Source: Leucocoprinus leucothites (taxonomy: Eukaryota > Basidiomycota > Agaricomycetes > Agaricales > Agaricaceae). Taken from it: 64,000 nucleotides of DNA. Positions 24,901-36,085 of the stretch are shown piece by piece (position 1 is the stretch's first letter; each line of letters opens with the position of its first letter). The DNA is taken from positions 887,347 through 951,346 of the forward strand of contig JAACJO010000014.1 in the NCBI GenBank assembly GCA_013368445.1, read 5' to 3'. The position numbers and the translations under genes are program-made. The notes beneath the pieces were generated by a model, which had not been told where the DNA came from, made no database searches, and was given only the letters and a program-made list of their open reading frames with translations.

Positions 24901-27573
24901 TTAATCACTCTCACTGCTTCTCACCTCCTTACTCTTCTTCGGCTCTGGTGGAAGGTCATGCATTTTGCGCTCATGTTCATACCCCTCGTATCCTGAACCA
25001 ACACCATTTGTATCATTGGAATTCCCGTATTGCTCTCCCGAGATATTATCACGTTTTTTGGTGTCCAATTTAACCCGACCAATCCACTCCAGAAGTAGTA
25101 GAATAGGCCATCCGAGCCGTTGAAAGATTGAATAATCCTGAGGAAGGAGATATCGTGATTGGAATGCGATGATAATCCAAATCGTGGCGAGGGTCATTGC
25201 TAAAGCAGCACCGACGTAGTGTGGAAGTGTACCACTTGTGTCGGGACTGATTTCTTTGACATTCATTCCAAAGACTGCCTGTTGATTCACATTGTTCAGG
25301 ATGGCGTGAGTGAATCAAAGGTGATGACATACGGCGACGAAGGAGGCCGGGAGGAAAATCATGGTTAGGTAGGCGATTTGTTTCATCTGTGATTTATAGT
25401 TAGTAAAGGGCATCTGCATAGATCTTGTAAAAACACACGGCTAAAGTAGAGTCGGTCAGTTAAGGCTTGCACGAAGGGAATTCCGAATATACCTGCACTA
25501 TCTCTTACTGCAGCTTCCGTCATCTTCTGCATTCGCCTACTATCCGTGATATTAACACTGCTGAATACCTTCACGCCAATGGAAATAAGCTAACAGATAC
25601 TCCCGAGAAGGGTGAGGCGAAACATACCAGGTTCATGACGTTCTTCAGTCTCTTGTCCTGCATCTTCCGGCTCATGTCCAACCGCCGGATTTCATTCAAT
25701 AACATAGAACATTCTCGGTTCATCATTCTCTTAGTCAGTTCCCGCTCCTCTTCGTCCATCGACTCCAGTGCAGGGTTGTCAGTATCACGAATGAACTCGA
25801 CCGTCTTAGTGAAACTCGATAACAGAGAAGAATAGTGAAGCTGGTGAGCTCGGATGATGTGTAGTTCGCTTGTTAGACTCATTTGGCTCGTTTCAATAAC
25901 TTTCGTTTCCTACATGGAATGATATCAAATTACCTCCGATGAAGTGGGTAGGAGGCGTACCAGGGTACAGATATGGGTGTACAAGTTTTCCGAAGCTTCG
26001 TCCCAGGCATACATAGCATGCCACAGGAATGTAAGGAGCACGAATGTCGGATCGGATACTTGCTGGAACATCTTTTGCCAGTAGACGCTCTGGCCTATTT
26101 AGGGGAACCGAACACCATTAGGACGAGTGTGTGGCAGAGTACATAGCAAGGAAAATGTACCGGCAAATTGGATACGCTGGTGAAGGTCCTTTGCCGTCGT
26201 AGTCGGTAAAGGTAGACTAGGGTGATAAGAGATGATTGTACTGCCATTGGTGTTACGGATGAGGTGTACGGAGAGAAGGTCAAGGACTAGAAGCTGTCCG
26301 CCTGTCAAAAATATTAATAACAAGGGTCAGTGGGTAGTGTAGGGTTACTTACTCGAGGACAGAGGTAAAGGAGCCTGGGTATCAATCATCATTTGACCTG
26401 TTGGATATGTTCATGACGACTATATCGAAAGCAGAAACAGGAAATTATGTACTCATTGTAGATGGTTTTGCAGAGGCTATTGAATCAAATGATTTTCTAA
26501 CGCCACTAGCGTCCATACGGAGCGCGTCGGTGTCCTTCGGCATGGAGCGAAGGAATGTCAGGCATATGGTGATATCTGGAAAGCTATGTTAGCTGTTTTT
26601 CTCCGGAAGTGTCGCAGAACACCACTGACGGTCGCCTTTGCCGGGCTGGGGATCTTCCTGATAACGGGATGGGACCCAATTTAACGAAGAAGACCAGAAG
26701 AATGGCTCTATATTGTACCTGGTAAAACGCAGGTCATTAATCAAGCACTATCTCTGCACCACTCAAGAGATAAGCCGATGGGCCCCCACAAGGGCTATAT
26801 CAATTCAAGAAATCGTTGATGGGGGCAGTGTTTTCACTAGAGGGAAAGCTTACTTTGCTCCAAGCATTTGTAGCACAGGGCCCGACAAATTTTCAAGAAA
26901 AATCGCCCTGACCCGAAGATTAGATGGGCGCTGTCGTACAGCAGTTAATATAATTGCTGTTTAGACGATTGAATGGCTCGAATCGAACGCACTGCATCAT
27001 CCACAAAGAATTGCCAGCGATGAATCACATTTTTCTCCGTAACCACCGTCTCGTCGGCGTTACTAAATTTTCCCTGATCATCCACATCGACGTAGAAGAG
27101 CCTGCACGGCCGATCACGATCGTATTCCTCTACCGCTTTCAGTATTTTGCTCTTTTTCACCTGCCTCCGTGTCCAGTTTGGGAAGCGAGATTGAGGATAA
27201 TTCTTCCAGCATGCATCGCCACAATTCGTATGGTCACAAATTGCAGGGACCGGGGGAAGCTCGGATTTTAATTGTTCTTGGTCAACTTCTGTGTAGGAGA
27301 ACACAGGGGATCCAGTGGTCAGAATCTGCTAAAATCTGGATAACGCTGGAAACGAAGGTCATCACTGAGCTTACCGTCATTCAGATCGACCCAGGGCCAG
27401 GGAGCCGAAGGCGCTGCATGGCGATATGAAGGATTCGGGATCCGGGCCTCATCCTCGTTAAATGGGATGTCAAAGGTGGCTCCTGGTTGCATAATTGAGG
27501 GATATTTGGATTGATCGTCGAGGTTGTGGGCAAAGGATAAGGACGTGTCGCGTGTGGTAAGCATTATGTACAA
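24901..27573 (-). CDS. CorA-like (GMN-motif) membrane protein, copy E
   Basis: The best-preserved copy. Start at 27573 (MYIMLTTRDTS; the next ATG at 27564 is also plausible), exon 1 ending HAAPSAPWPWVDLNDG. Exon 2 contains PAICDHTNCGDACW, NYPQSRFPNWTRRQVKKSKI and YVDVDDQGKF. Later exons give ENLSGPVLQMLG, NIEPFFWSSSLNWVPSRYQ, SVYWQKMFQQVSDPTFVLLT, LHIIRAHQLHYSSLL, LTKRMMNRECSMLLNEI and RLKNVMNLV, then the first terminal helix. The last exon has AVFGMNVKEISPDTSGTLPH, a second helix and a long charged tail (KSKEVRSSESD) ending at 24901. About nine to ten introns of 50-80 bases interrupt it, at positions shared with the other copies. A CorA-type divalent-cation channel role is inferred from GMN and two C-terminal helices; the N-terminal two thirds is not the typical CorA funnel as far as I can see. 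Confidence 0.75.
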
Positions 27574-28029
27574 TCAGAGCGCTGAGGTGGCTCAGGGTGG
27601 CTCTGAAGTGGCTCTGAAGTGGCCATCCTTGATCTATCCCCGATGCTTGATGACACTACATGACGGAGTGAACGACCACAAGAAATACGCACCAATCAAT
27701 CTATGACGTTGATTTGTTGCATAGCTCGTGACCCAGCATGGATTCTCAGCCAAGAATCAAATTGGATAATAGGTTCAAGGATGTTCAAAGTCTCATAACC
27801 ATGAATTAAAGTTGACAGTTCGTGACCTCAAATAAAAGCAAAATCGTGACAGCGCCCCTCCGCTCGTTACGGAGCCAATTGTCTAACTTATTCTACTTCT
27901 TATATAGGGTGTATGGTTAGCCTCGAATCAATCCACGAATCACTGGTCTCATGGATTGATACTGATTCGTGAATTGATCCCTTGGTACCTTCGTGACTGG
28001 CGACTGAACCGGCGTTGTCTCTGGAGGAC

Positions 28030-28128
28030 CCCTGATAATGTCCATATAAGCCGGATCTCCCTCAACGAAAAACTTGTTCTCACGTAGGAGTCCTGGCGGC
28101 ATCATGGCCTATATGGGGATTATCAGGG
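28030..28128. repeat. Imperfect inverted repeat, 23-base arms
   Basis: Arm 1 at 28030-28052 and arm 2 at 28106-28128 are complementary at 20 of 23 positions, with a 53-base spacer. A hairpin, a small MITE-like element end pair or a protein-binding site are possible. Confidence 0.55.
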
Positions 28129-28229
28129 TCTTGTCTCTGAACAAATCGGAGGGAGTCCACGAGTTGTTCAAGGCAGTGCAGATCAATGATCAGAAAAAAT
28201 AGCATGGCATGATATTCTAACTTTGGGGT

Positions 28230-28500
28230 GTTTGTACACCCATGCCGTGGGATTTCGCCGGGAATAGTCCTTCCACGATACACCACCGAGTATCGCTTTT
28301 CTTCCGCTTCTCTTCGGCGGGTTTGTTGGCCAACGGTTTGAGGCTCAACAACTGGCAGTAGGTATGTTATTATTTAAATTACAGCATTCATTGAAACTGA
28401 AACTCATTTAGGAGGGGCGTTATTTCCCCCCCCAAGTTCGTTCATTCGCCCATTTATACCACTTCGCAGAACCACACGCTCAATCATATTCTCCTCCTGT
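28230..28500 (+). promoter_or_regulatory. Upstream (promoter) block of ArsB-like gene 1, shared with gene 3
   Basis: Contains ttcattgaaactgaaactca, taggaggggcgttatttccc, cgttcattcgcccatttata and gcagaaccacacgctcaatc. The reverse complement of essentially the whole block is present at 45480-45840 ahead of ArsB-like gene 3, and a partial direct copy sits at 41969-42165. A TATA-like catttataccac lies about 125 bases before the ATG. Confidence 0.6.
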
Positions 28501-28582
28501 GCTTCAAATCTGCACCCACCTCCTGAGGCTCTTAACCATCGTCTCCTTTTTCTCTACCGTCCACCTTGAATGCCATTAATCG

Positions 28583-30359
28583 ATGGCAAACATCGACCGC
28601 TTTTCCATTGTAACCCTCATATTTTTCTTTCTATCAACGATCTTCGTCATCCAACCAGTCAAGATTCCAATACGACTTCCTTACCTTGGGCGGCGACACA
28701 TCCCAATTAATCTCAACACTGCACCTATCCTCGCCATTGCAATTCTATGGGCTTCACAATGCTTAGGTCCCAAACAAATCCGCGATGGCATTGTTGGCAC
28801 GGGTATGGGATTTTTTTTACCTGGTATTGACCCACACGCCACTGACATCCCCATCATGGATAGAGGGTATCAAACCATACAACATCTTAATCCTCTTTAT
28901 ATCTCTGGCCTATATGGCAATCACACTCGACATTACCGGAATCCTTCAAGCTGCCGCCTTCTGGGTGAGCAACCGTGGAGGCAGCAATGGCCACAAGCTT
29001 TACCTGTATTTCTACATCATGCTTACCCTCATCAGCATGATACTCGGAAATGACCCGGTTATCCTTTCGGGTACCGTTTTCCTCGTGTATTACACGGCCG
29101 CCACACATCTACGACCCCTGGCATGGCTTATGTCCGAATTCGCCGCAGCTAACACGGCCAGCATGGTGCTATTCGTTGGGAATCCCACCAATGTTGTCAT
29201 TTGCGAGGGCTTCAGTATAAACAATGCTGCCTTTACTGCGTATACGATTCTTCCGTTCGTGGCGTGCAATGTTTTCTGCTTCGTCGCCCTTGCACTCCAA
29301 TTCAGGGATGCGAAGTATGTTCCACGCAAACTCAATATCACTGGCCAACTTAACGTCCGCTCGGTTCTCCGAGATCCCGTCGGTGCAGTGGTCGGAAGCA
29401 TCGTTCTCGGCAGTTGTTTGATCGTCGTCCTAGTCCTCAGCTTCCTACATATCGATGTCTGGAAGATCATCCTTCCTTTTGCTGGATTCAAATTCTGCTT
29501 TGATATGGTTTGGGATCATTACCGATATACTACTGGGCAACTGTCAAAAGCGGATACCCAAGAAGAAGAAGACGCCGTGAAGCATGCGCTACAACGTGCC
29601 ACCACAGCCACTGAGTTTCCTCACGTCCCAGATAGGGAAAACACCCTTGTCACGGATACCCCCATTAGCCCCCTGAGCCAGAAGATCTCAGAACCACCAA
29701 CTGCCCAGAAAGTTCCGCAACCCCCAACCCACAGTAGTTCATCATCCACACTCCATAGAGAGCTCAACTCCGATACTAAATCAGCACCCTCTGATTCAAC
29801 CCCAAAACTCTTCGCCAAGCAACGTGCCTATTACGCTGGGAGATATCATTCTCTCGCCGCGCATTTCCCTACATTTTTCACTGCCCTGCCTCGATTACCA
29901 TTCGGCCTCATACCGTTTGCATTCTCGCAATTCATTCTTATCGAAGCATTAACCCGACATGGCTGGATCGAGGTCTTCGGAGGGTGGCTTGCCATCGCCT
30001 CCGGGAGACATATGTTCCCTGCGATCTGGCTTGTAGGCATAATGGGTGTCATCCTGTGTAACATTGCCGGGACAAATATCGGCGCCACGATATTCCTGAC
30101 TAAAATTATTCATCAAGCCGGCTTTGACGGCCCGACTGAGAGGGCTGCTGCGATATCACTCGCTGTCGCGAGTAACATTGGCGCCGTCAGTTTCACATTT
30201 TCTGCAAGTCTTGCTGGGTTGCTCTGGGAGACGATATTGAAACAGAAGGGTATTACGGTGAAGCAGTGGGAATTTGCGAAGTGGAATTCGTTACCGCTGC
30301 TGTTCATGACTGGAGTTGGCTTAGCGATCGTGTGTGCAGAAATGGCGGTGCTCTACTGA
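28583..30359 (+). CDS. ArsB/NhaD-like membrane permease, copy 1
   Basis: Two exons, 28583-28802 and 28864-30359, joined by a 61-base intron (GTATGG...GGATAG) that splices IVGT to EGIKPYN; the same intron phase is kept in copies 2 and 3. The start MANIDRFSIVTLIFFFLST is hydrophobic at once, as expected for a polytopic protein. About ten to twelve membrane segments are visible, for example LYFYIMLTLISMILGNDPV and VGSIVLGSCLIVVLVLSFLH. The motif FVGNPTNVVI is that of the ion-transporter superfamily (ArsB, NhaD, citrate permease types), with a second half-repeat carrying CNIAGTNIGATIFLTKII. A hydrophilic loop rich in Ser/Pro/Thr (about residues 320-420) links the halves. Substrate (arsenite, anion or sodium/proton) cannot be told from sequence. 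This is the longest copy, because its central loop is longest. Confidence 0.7.
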
Positions 30360-31693
30360 AAATAAGTTCGGTACTGATGGGTGCCTAATTATAACCAAAA
30401 GTGCTCCGAACAGTGGATAGGAAACAAACTACACACTTGCATAGATTTCGGTTTCATTTCCTTTGGATTTACTTCAGTCGCCTTTATTGATAAAATTCGT
30501 ATGGAACACACTTCCGTCTTATGTATTATTATCGATATCATCATATCCACTTCAACAAGGACATGGCTTTGGAGTACATCTCATTGCATTCACTCCGGCT
30601 TTGGCTTCGGAAATAAAGCTGGATGGTTTTTGTTTTGTGGCTGTGCTGATTTGTGTTGAGTCTTGTGTGCCTGGTTTTCGTCGTCTCCAACCACCACCAT
30701 AAATTCAAGTTACTTTTCAAGGTCTGCTTTCAGGTTTCCAAGGCGTATACGTTTAAATTACTCAATCTTTGTGGTAGATGTCAACCAATAGAGATGACCC
30801 ACGCGACTCATCCCAGGAAGTTGCACTTACCTTCCCAAAAACCTGGTATCAAGAGTCCAGTGGTCTGTCAACCCCCTTTCAAAATGAAGATCACACCCCA
30901 ATTCTAATATGCGATTCCTCCCCCTCAGATGGCCTTAACTCGTCGGGAATGTTTCTGTCTGGCCTCATCATGGTGACACGTAACCGGTTTGTCGAGTTGC
31001 TCGCTCCCCTACCCCCGAAATCCAACCGTCCTGGACTCGGAATATCATGCTGACCTGTTATTCTGTCATGTACAGATTTCTTGCTTGGCCTGCAGTCATA
31101 TTCTCCTTGAACACCATGTTCAACCAACACCCCGCACGCCAGAAAGGCGATTCTAGCGGTTGGTCAAATCTCATGTATGTCCTCCCTGTTTAAGCTTCCT
31201 TACCTTCTCGTATCTGAAGCGCGTTTCGTAGGCTGTGTATTTCTGCCCTATTTGCATCTTACATTCCGATGGTGATAATCACCAGAAACCCTACCCCTGC
31301 TCCTGTCGCTTGAAGGCTTTGTCCGTATGTTCGATCGGAATATACCTTTCTCTGCAGCCGTACAGTGCCAGAGGCTTGGCCCTTTCCACCCACCTCAAAT
31401 GGCTTTAAAATAGACGGCCAATCATGTCGAGTGGACCCTACCCACTCAGCAGATTCAACAAGGCTTCTGAACTTCACGAACGCTGAATAAGTGACAGAAC
31501 TTTAAGACTTTGGCACTTAAGCAGCTTGAAATAGGCCCATCTCTATCGAGCGTCAATCTCTGGCATCAATCGAGGTTCGACACATGCTGTAGTTGGAGAA
31601 GAGCTGTGATCTACTCTCTCACGTCCCAGCTTCCTTGTCCAGTAGTCTACCCGTCTACCTCGCTAAGAAGTTAACTGAATTTCACTCCTTGGG
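30360..31693. other. Intergenic, no gene recognised
   Basis: About 1.3 kb. The first 250 bases are probably 3' UTR and terminator of ArsB-like gene 1. Open frames at 30778-31053 (plus) and 30891-31130 (minus) overlap each other and match nothing I recognise. The kinase promoter should lie in the last few hundred bases. Confidence 0.4.
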
Positions 31694-34600
31694 ATGTCAG
31701 CAAGGAGCAGTGAGCCAGCTCCTCTCTCGTAAGTCAACTCACATGCCACCAAGCTAGAGTACGAGTTTGATCATCGATTGCAGTTTGTGCCCTTCCTTTG
31801 AGGTGGGTTCTAAGATCCAGGTTTTTTATTCTACTGACTCCTAACTCTTCTTTACAGAGTGACGGAGATAAGAGCGAAGTGGAAGAGCACCACTCCTGCA
31901 GCGATCTCTCCCGGAGACGAGGCGATAAAATCGACATCCATCAGACCCCACAGCTTTTGCAGAGAGTTCTCGGCAGCGGGCCATCATACAAGGCGCTGGT
32001 TCACCTACAGAAAGATCAAGCACAGCTGTGCCTTGGTCTCATGCAGAAGGTACGGGAACTCATGGTCCGAATGTTTCAAATAGCATAACGAAGACTTGCA
32101 ACTCATAGGTGATGGATAATCCGGAAACTCCTCCTGACCTCAGATATGCGACGTTGCGCGGAATGAAGCGCCTTTGCCTGAAATCAGGCGTATTCCCTCA
32201 CCCGCTGATACTGCGAGGAGTTCAGTACGAAGGGGAGCCGATCGCAGCTGGGGGATTTGGTGATATATGGGAAGGGACATACCAAAATATCCCTGTCTGC
32301 GTGAAGGTGACGAGGCAAGTCGAGAAATCGAAGAATGCCCTCTTTATGAAGGTTTATCGCATCCTCTCGTAATATTCAATGCACTAAGCTTGGAGCAGAT
32401 CTTCGCGAAGGAAGCCATTATCTGGAGTCAGCTTTCACACCCCAATGTCCTGCCGTTTTACGGAGTTTACCTTCTGGAAAATCAGCGTGGACAGATAGCA
32501 CTGGTATCACCGTGGCAGGAGAACGGAAACATTGCGATGTATCTAAAAGCAAACCCTGACTCGCCTCGCTTCCCTTTCGTAAGTCTGATTTAACTCTAAT
32601 TAACAATTACTGATGGCACCCTTCACTCCTCCCCCTCCTGAAGATTTATGATGTATTAGAAGGGCTGGAATATCTCCATAACCACAAAATTGTCCACGAG
32701 GACCTCAAAGCTGTAAGTAGCCTTGCCAATCACATAGGGGGCAATTTATTTGAACCTTGATCTGACAGTGCACATCATATAGGCCAACATACTCATAACT
32801 TCAGCTGGTTTTGCCTGCCTCGCGGATTTTGGCCTGTCCTCGATCGTTGAGGACGCCGAGGTTGGATGGACATCCATTCGGACAACTTCTCACTCATGTG
32901 GCACGGTTGGTTGGTGGGCTCCTGAGCTACTGCTGAAAGAAGTGCCTCGACCAGGATTACCGAGTGACGTTTATTCATTGGCCTCTGTGATGTACGAGGT
33001 AAATCCTAATCCAGTGCTCATGGCTTGAAGACCTTCTCACTTCTTTATTGACGTTAGATTTTTACTGACCAAATACCGTTTTACGGGTTGCGATATGAGG
33101 CGGTGATCTACCAGGTAATCCTAGGATCTACGCCAGCCAAACCTCCAATGAGCAGCGACTCGGAATTATCCAATGAGACATGGTCCATAATGGAAAAATG
33201 TTGGCGTCGCGATCCGAAAGAACGACCAACCATTGCCGATATCAAACAAGAATTGCACAGGATTCCTCGGGTAAGGTTGGTGATAGAGCAGGGAGAGCGG
33301 CGATCTGGAAGTACGGCACAATATCCCTCGCCCCAAAGCATTAGATCGAAGACACTTACATTCACCGAGGACGAAGTAAAGTTATTAGCCAAATGTGATG
33401 TCGGTGTACGTTCCTTTGCTGACCTAACCGAGTTAATATGCTTACTCTGAAATAACAGGCACAAAGTCATCTGCCAGGGTCGTCATTCTCTCCTGGTTCT
33501 AGCGAGAACCCACAGGATGAGGTTGACGCTTCAAGTACCTCTGTCACTTCTTCTATATCGTCCCGTAGTCTTCCACCTCAAAACACTCAAACCGCCAACA
33601 CGACCACGCCAGAAACACAAGTGTCGGCAAGCCGGGATCAACACGTCAGTAACCTCACCCGGGTAAGATGACTCACTCTAGAAACAAACGTGAACCAATT
33701 TATTGATCCATTCAGATTACAAGCAGCGGCCTATCTCGGCCAGCTAGTACGTTAGCTTCCAGTCTTGCTCAGGCGTTGAACGATCGTATGTGTTTGCTCT
33801 GACTTTCCAGTATAGCGTGTTTCTGACCAGACATCTAGATACGGCAGGGAGTGCCTCTCAGCTTGCGTTTACCGAGGGGGAGATTCTAGAAATATTGGTG
33901 TCTAAGACCAAGAAGTGGTGGTTAGCCAAGAACAAATATGGAGCGGTTGGACGTAAGCTCGTTTATAGTTCTTCCCCGTGCTCAAGCCTGACAAATCTCT
34001 ACTGTGATTAGTCGTGCCATCAGACGCCCTTTCATTTATTGAACACACTGCTGGAAATCATAACTTTCCGAGGGACGTAAAAGTTCAGTCCCCTACAGAC
34101 CCCTTTGTCGACAAGGCAGAAGTTTGGCAGAATTGTAAGCGTTTTCGTTGCTACTACGATTTTAAATTACCAAAATCATGATCATAATTAGACAGGGTGG
34201 AGGAGGACGAGTACCAGGACGAACTCTCTCTTCGAAAGGGCGAGATGCTGGACATCGCTCATAGGACTGGACCATCGTGGTTGGCTAGAAAGAAGGACGG
34301 AACTATTGGGCGTAAGTGAGACTGGTATTACAAAGCTTCATGGTAGCTGATGAACATTTCCTCCTAGTCGTACGTTTCAGGCGTGTATTCCTTAAATATC
34401 GTGCTACCGGAGCACAGCCAGTCGAAAACTTTCCCTTCCGAGCGGTTGCCCAGCATGACTGCGCGTCTATTTCTATCTTAAGAGCTATTATCGTGATTAA
34501 TTTTTCCTTGTGATCTCTAGACACCGCAGACCAGAACGACCCCCGAATACTCTCTTTCGACAAGGATGAGGTATTGGGCATTGTCGATAGGACCACAGAG

Positions 34601-34744
34601 AAATGGTGGCTCGCCCAGAATCAGAATGGCAAAGTTGGATGTCAGTCACTCGATATTGTAAGTTACCACATCCTACTTAATGCCTCTTTTTCAGCTATAC
34701 TAGCCGAAAGCTTTAAGCTCATCTCACAATACGACAATGAATAA
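31694..34744 (+). CDS. Tyrosine-kinase-like protein kinase with three C-terminal SH3-like domains, copy 1
   Basis: The ATG at 31694 (MSARSSEPAPLS) starts a many-exon gene. After a helical segment (QLLQRVLGSGPSYKALVHLQ) comes a kinase domain: glycine loop AAGGFGDIWEGTY, beta-3 lysine in VCVKV, LSHPNVLPFYGVYL, catalytic loop HEDLKAANILI, ADFGLSS, WWAPELLL, SDVYSLASVMYE and CWRRDPKERPTI. Core residues (K, D, N, DFG, APE) are present, so activity is likely; the HRD arginine is Glu. A Ser/Thr-rich linker leads to three SH3-like modules: SASQLAFTEGEILEIL with KKWWLAKNKYGAVG; DELSLRKGEMLDIA with PSWLARKKDGTIG; and DPRILSFDKDEVLGIV with EKWWLAQNQNGKVG. An intron follows the terminal Gly of each module. 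The last exon gives ILAESFKLISQYDNE and TAA at 34742-34744. Probably a cytosolic signalling kinase; a fungal TKL kinase fused to SH3 repeats is unusual. Confidence 0.78.
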
Positions 34745-36085
34745 ACGCGTACTGTCGATAGTCTTGGGGGGGGTGGGGGGGTTGCTGTTTACAAAATCTC
34801 TTACCGTGTACCGTAAAGTGGAAACAGACCTTTCAAACACTCAAGCTGAATTCGTTCTTTTCAATGAAACGTCGAGAATTTGTATATTTAATCATACATC
34901 TTCAGTCCTCTCATTACCGTGATCAAATAGCCCACTAGACTTTCGTGCGGCCAAGCTGAGTACTGAACACTTAGTTCCCGGCTAAAACAGACGTACGCAA
35001 ATACGATCATCGATTAATGATCGGTCAGCCGGTGGGCCATTGTAAGCCTGGCTTACGTTGGAATATGACGTTGCTCTACTCTGAACTGGAAAGGGACAGT
35101 AGATTACGACTAATTATATCAATAAACGATGACATGAACCGCTATCACCCAGAAATTAGGGCGATAGTGTGTGGTGCGGAGGCCCGTCAGGGCGGAGCCC
35201 ATGCCAGTGTCTCGGAAAGACATGGCGCACTGGGGTGGGTGGTGCCTCTGAGCACCTTCCCAGCACAGAGGGACATTGTAATCCCTGACGGGGCCTGAGC
35301 GTTTGGGAGAGGCCGGAGTTTCCAAAACACTACCGGGTGAGGTGGGTGGGACAAAAATTCTGACTTTCGACGTGGAGGAGGGCGAGAGCACGACGAGAAA
35401 GGCGAGGGAGGGAACGGACGCGACCAGCAATTAAGGAACATATGTACTTGTGTAGATTAGACGGCTATCGTTCATTCGCTTCGCTGTCATATCCTCTGAG
35501 ATCTGATGGGTCATAAACGACCCATCTCGGATTACCTTACATAGTCAATACAACGCCAAATACCATATATAGTCGAGCGAGCGGTGTCTTTGTGGTTACT
35601 TCTTTCCCTTCGGAATCTATCTCGAGCCCAGCGTACTTCCCCGGCCCCTGCCTAGTGAGGTCGTCCCCTGACAGCGGCCTTTCAGCCATCTTTGATGAAT
35701 TGACGACATTGACTGGTGACGGAGAGACCAGCTATCAAACCTTAAGGGAACATCCAAACAACCAATAAGAAAGCTTGACACTGTATCGCCTAGTGATTGC
35801 ATCAGATCCAGGACAAACTGGAGCATAACAACTTTGTATCTCAGTTTGGACTGCTTGGTGGAGCTCAGGCGAACAACATGAGGCACACATCACCTGTTCA
35901 GTAGTACGATCTCGACATAAACGAAAGTACATTCAAGCTTGGGGAGGGTACCCACATGTAAGTAGGTGAACCAGCAATAAGAGCGGCATAATTATGTACA
36001 TCGTCACGCATCCCACCGTGACATTTGTGGGCTTCTATGTAACCTGAGAAATATTTTCTCACGACACTCTCCAGCTGTCCTCATT
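34745..36085. other. Intergenic between the two kinase-SH3 genes
   Basis: About 1.3 kb. Two short GC-rich patches (35160-35440) and several unsupported minus-strand frames. No repeat of the kinase gene is seen here. Confidence 0.4.

Larger units (their letters stand above)
27574..28582. other. Divergent intergenic region between copy E and ArsB-like gene 1
   Basis: About 1 kb with no supported gene. It holds an imperfect inverted repeat (28030-28128) and the upstream block of ArsB-like gene 1 (28230-28500), which recurs in inverted orientation upstream of gene 3. Two minus-strand frames (27917-28105, 28080-28286) are probably chance. Confidence 0.45.

Noticed and set aside
28080..28286. Minus-strand frame containing YRGRTIPGEIPRHGC, also present near 45770-45830
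   Set aside because: The second occurrence is simply the inverted copy of the same DNA block, so its preservation is no evidence of coding; the frame ends early and has no clear start.
35119..35441. Minus-strand frames of 84-103 codons between the kinase genes
   Set aside because: The two frames overlap each other in a GC-rich patch and neither has recognisable content or splice context.
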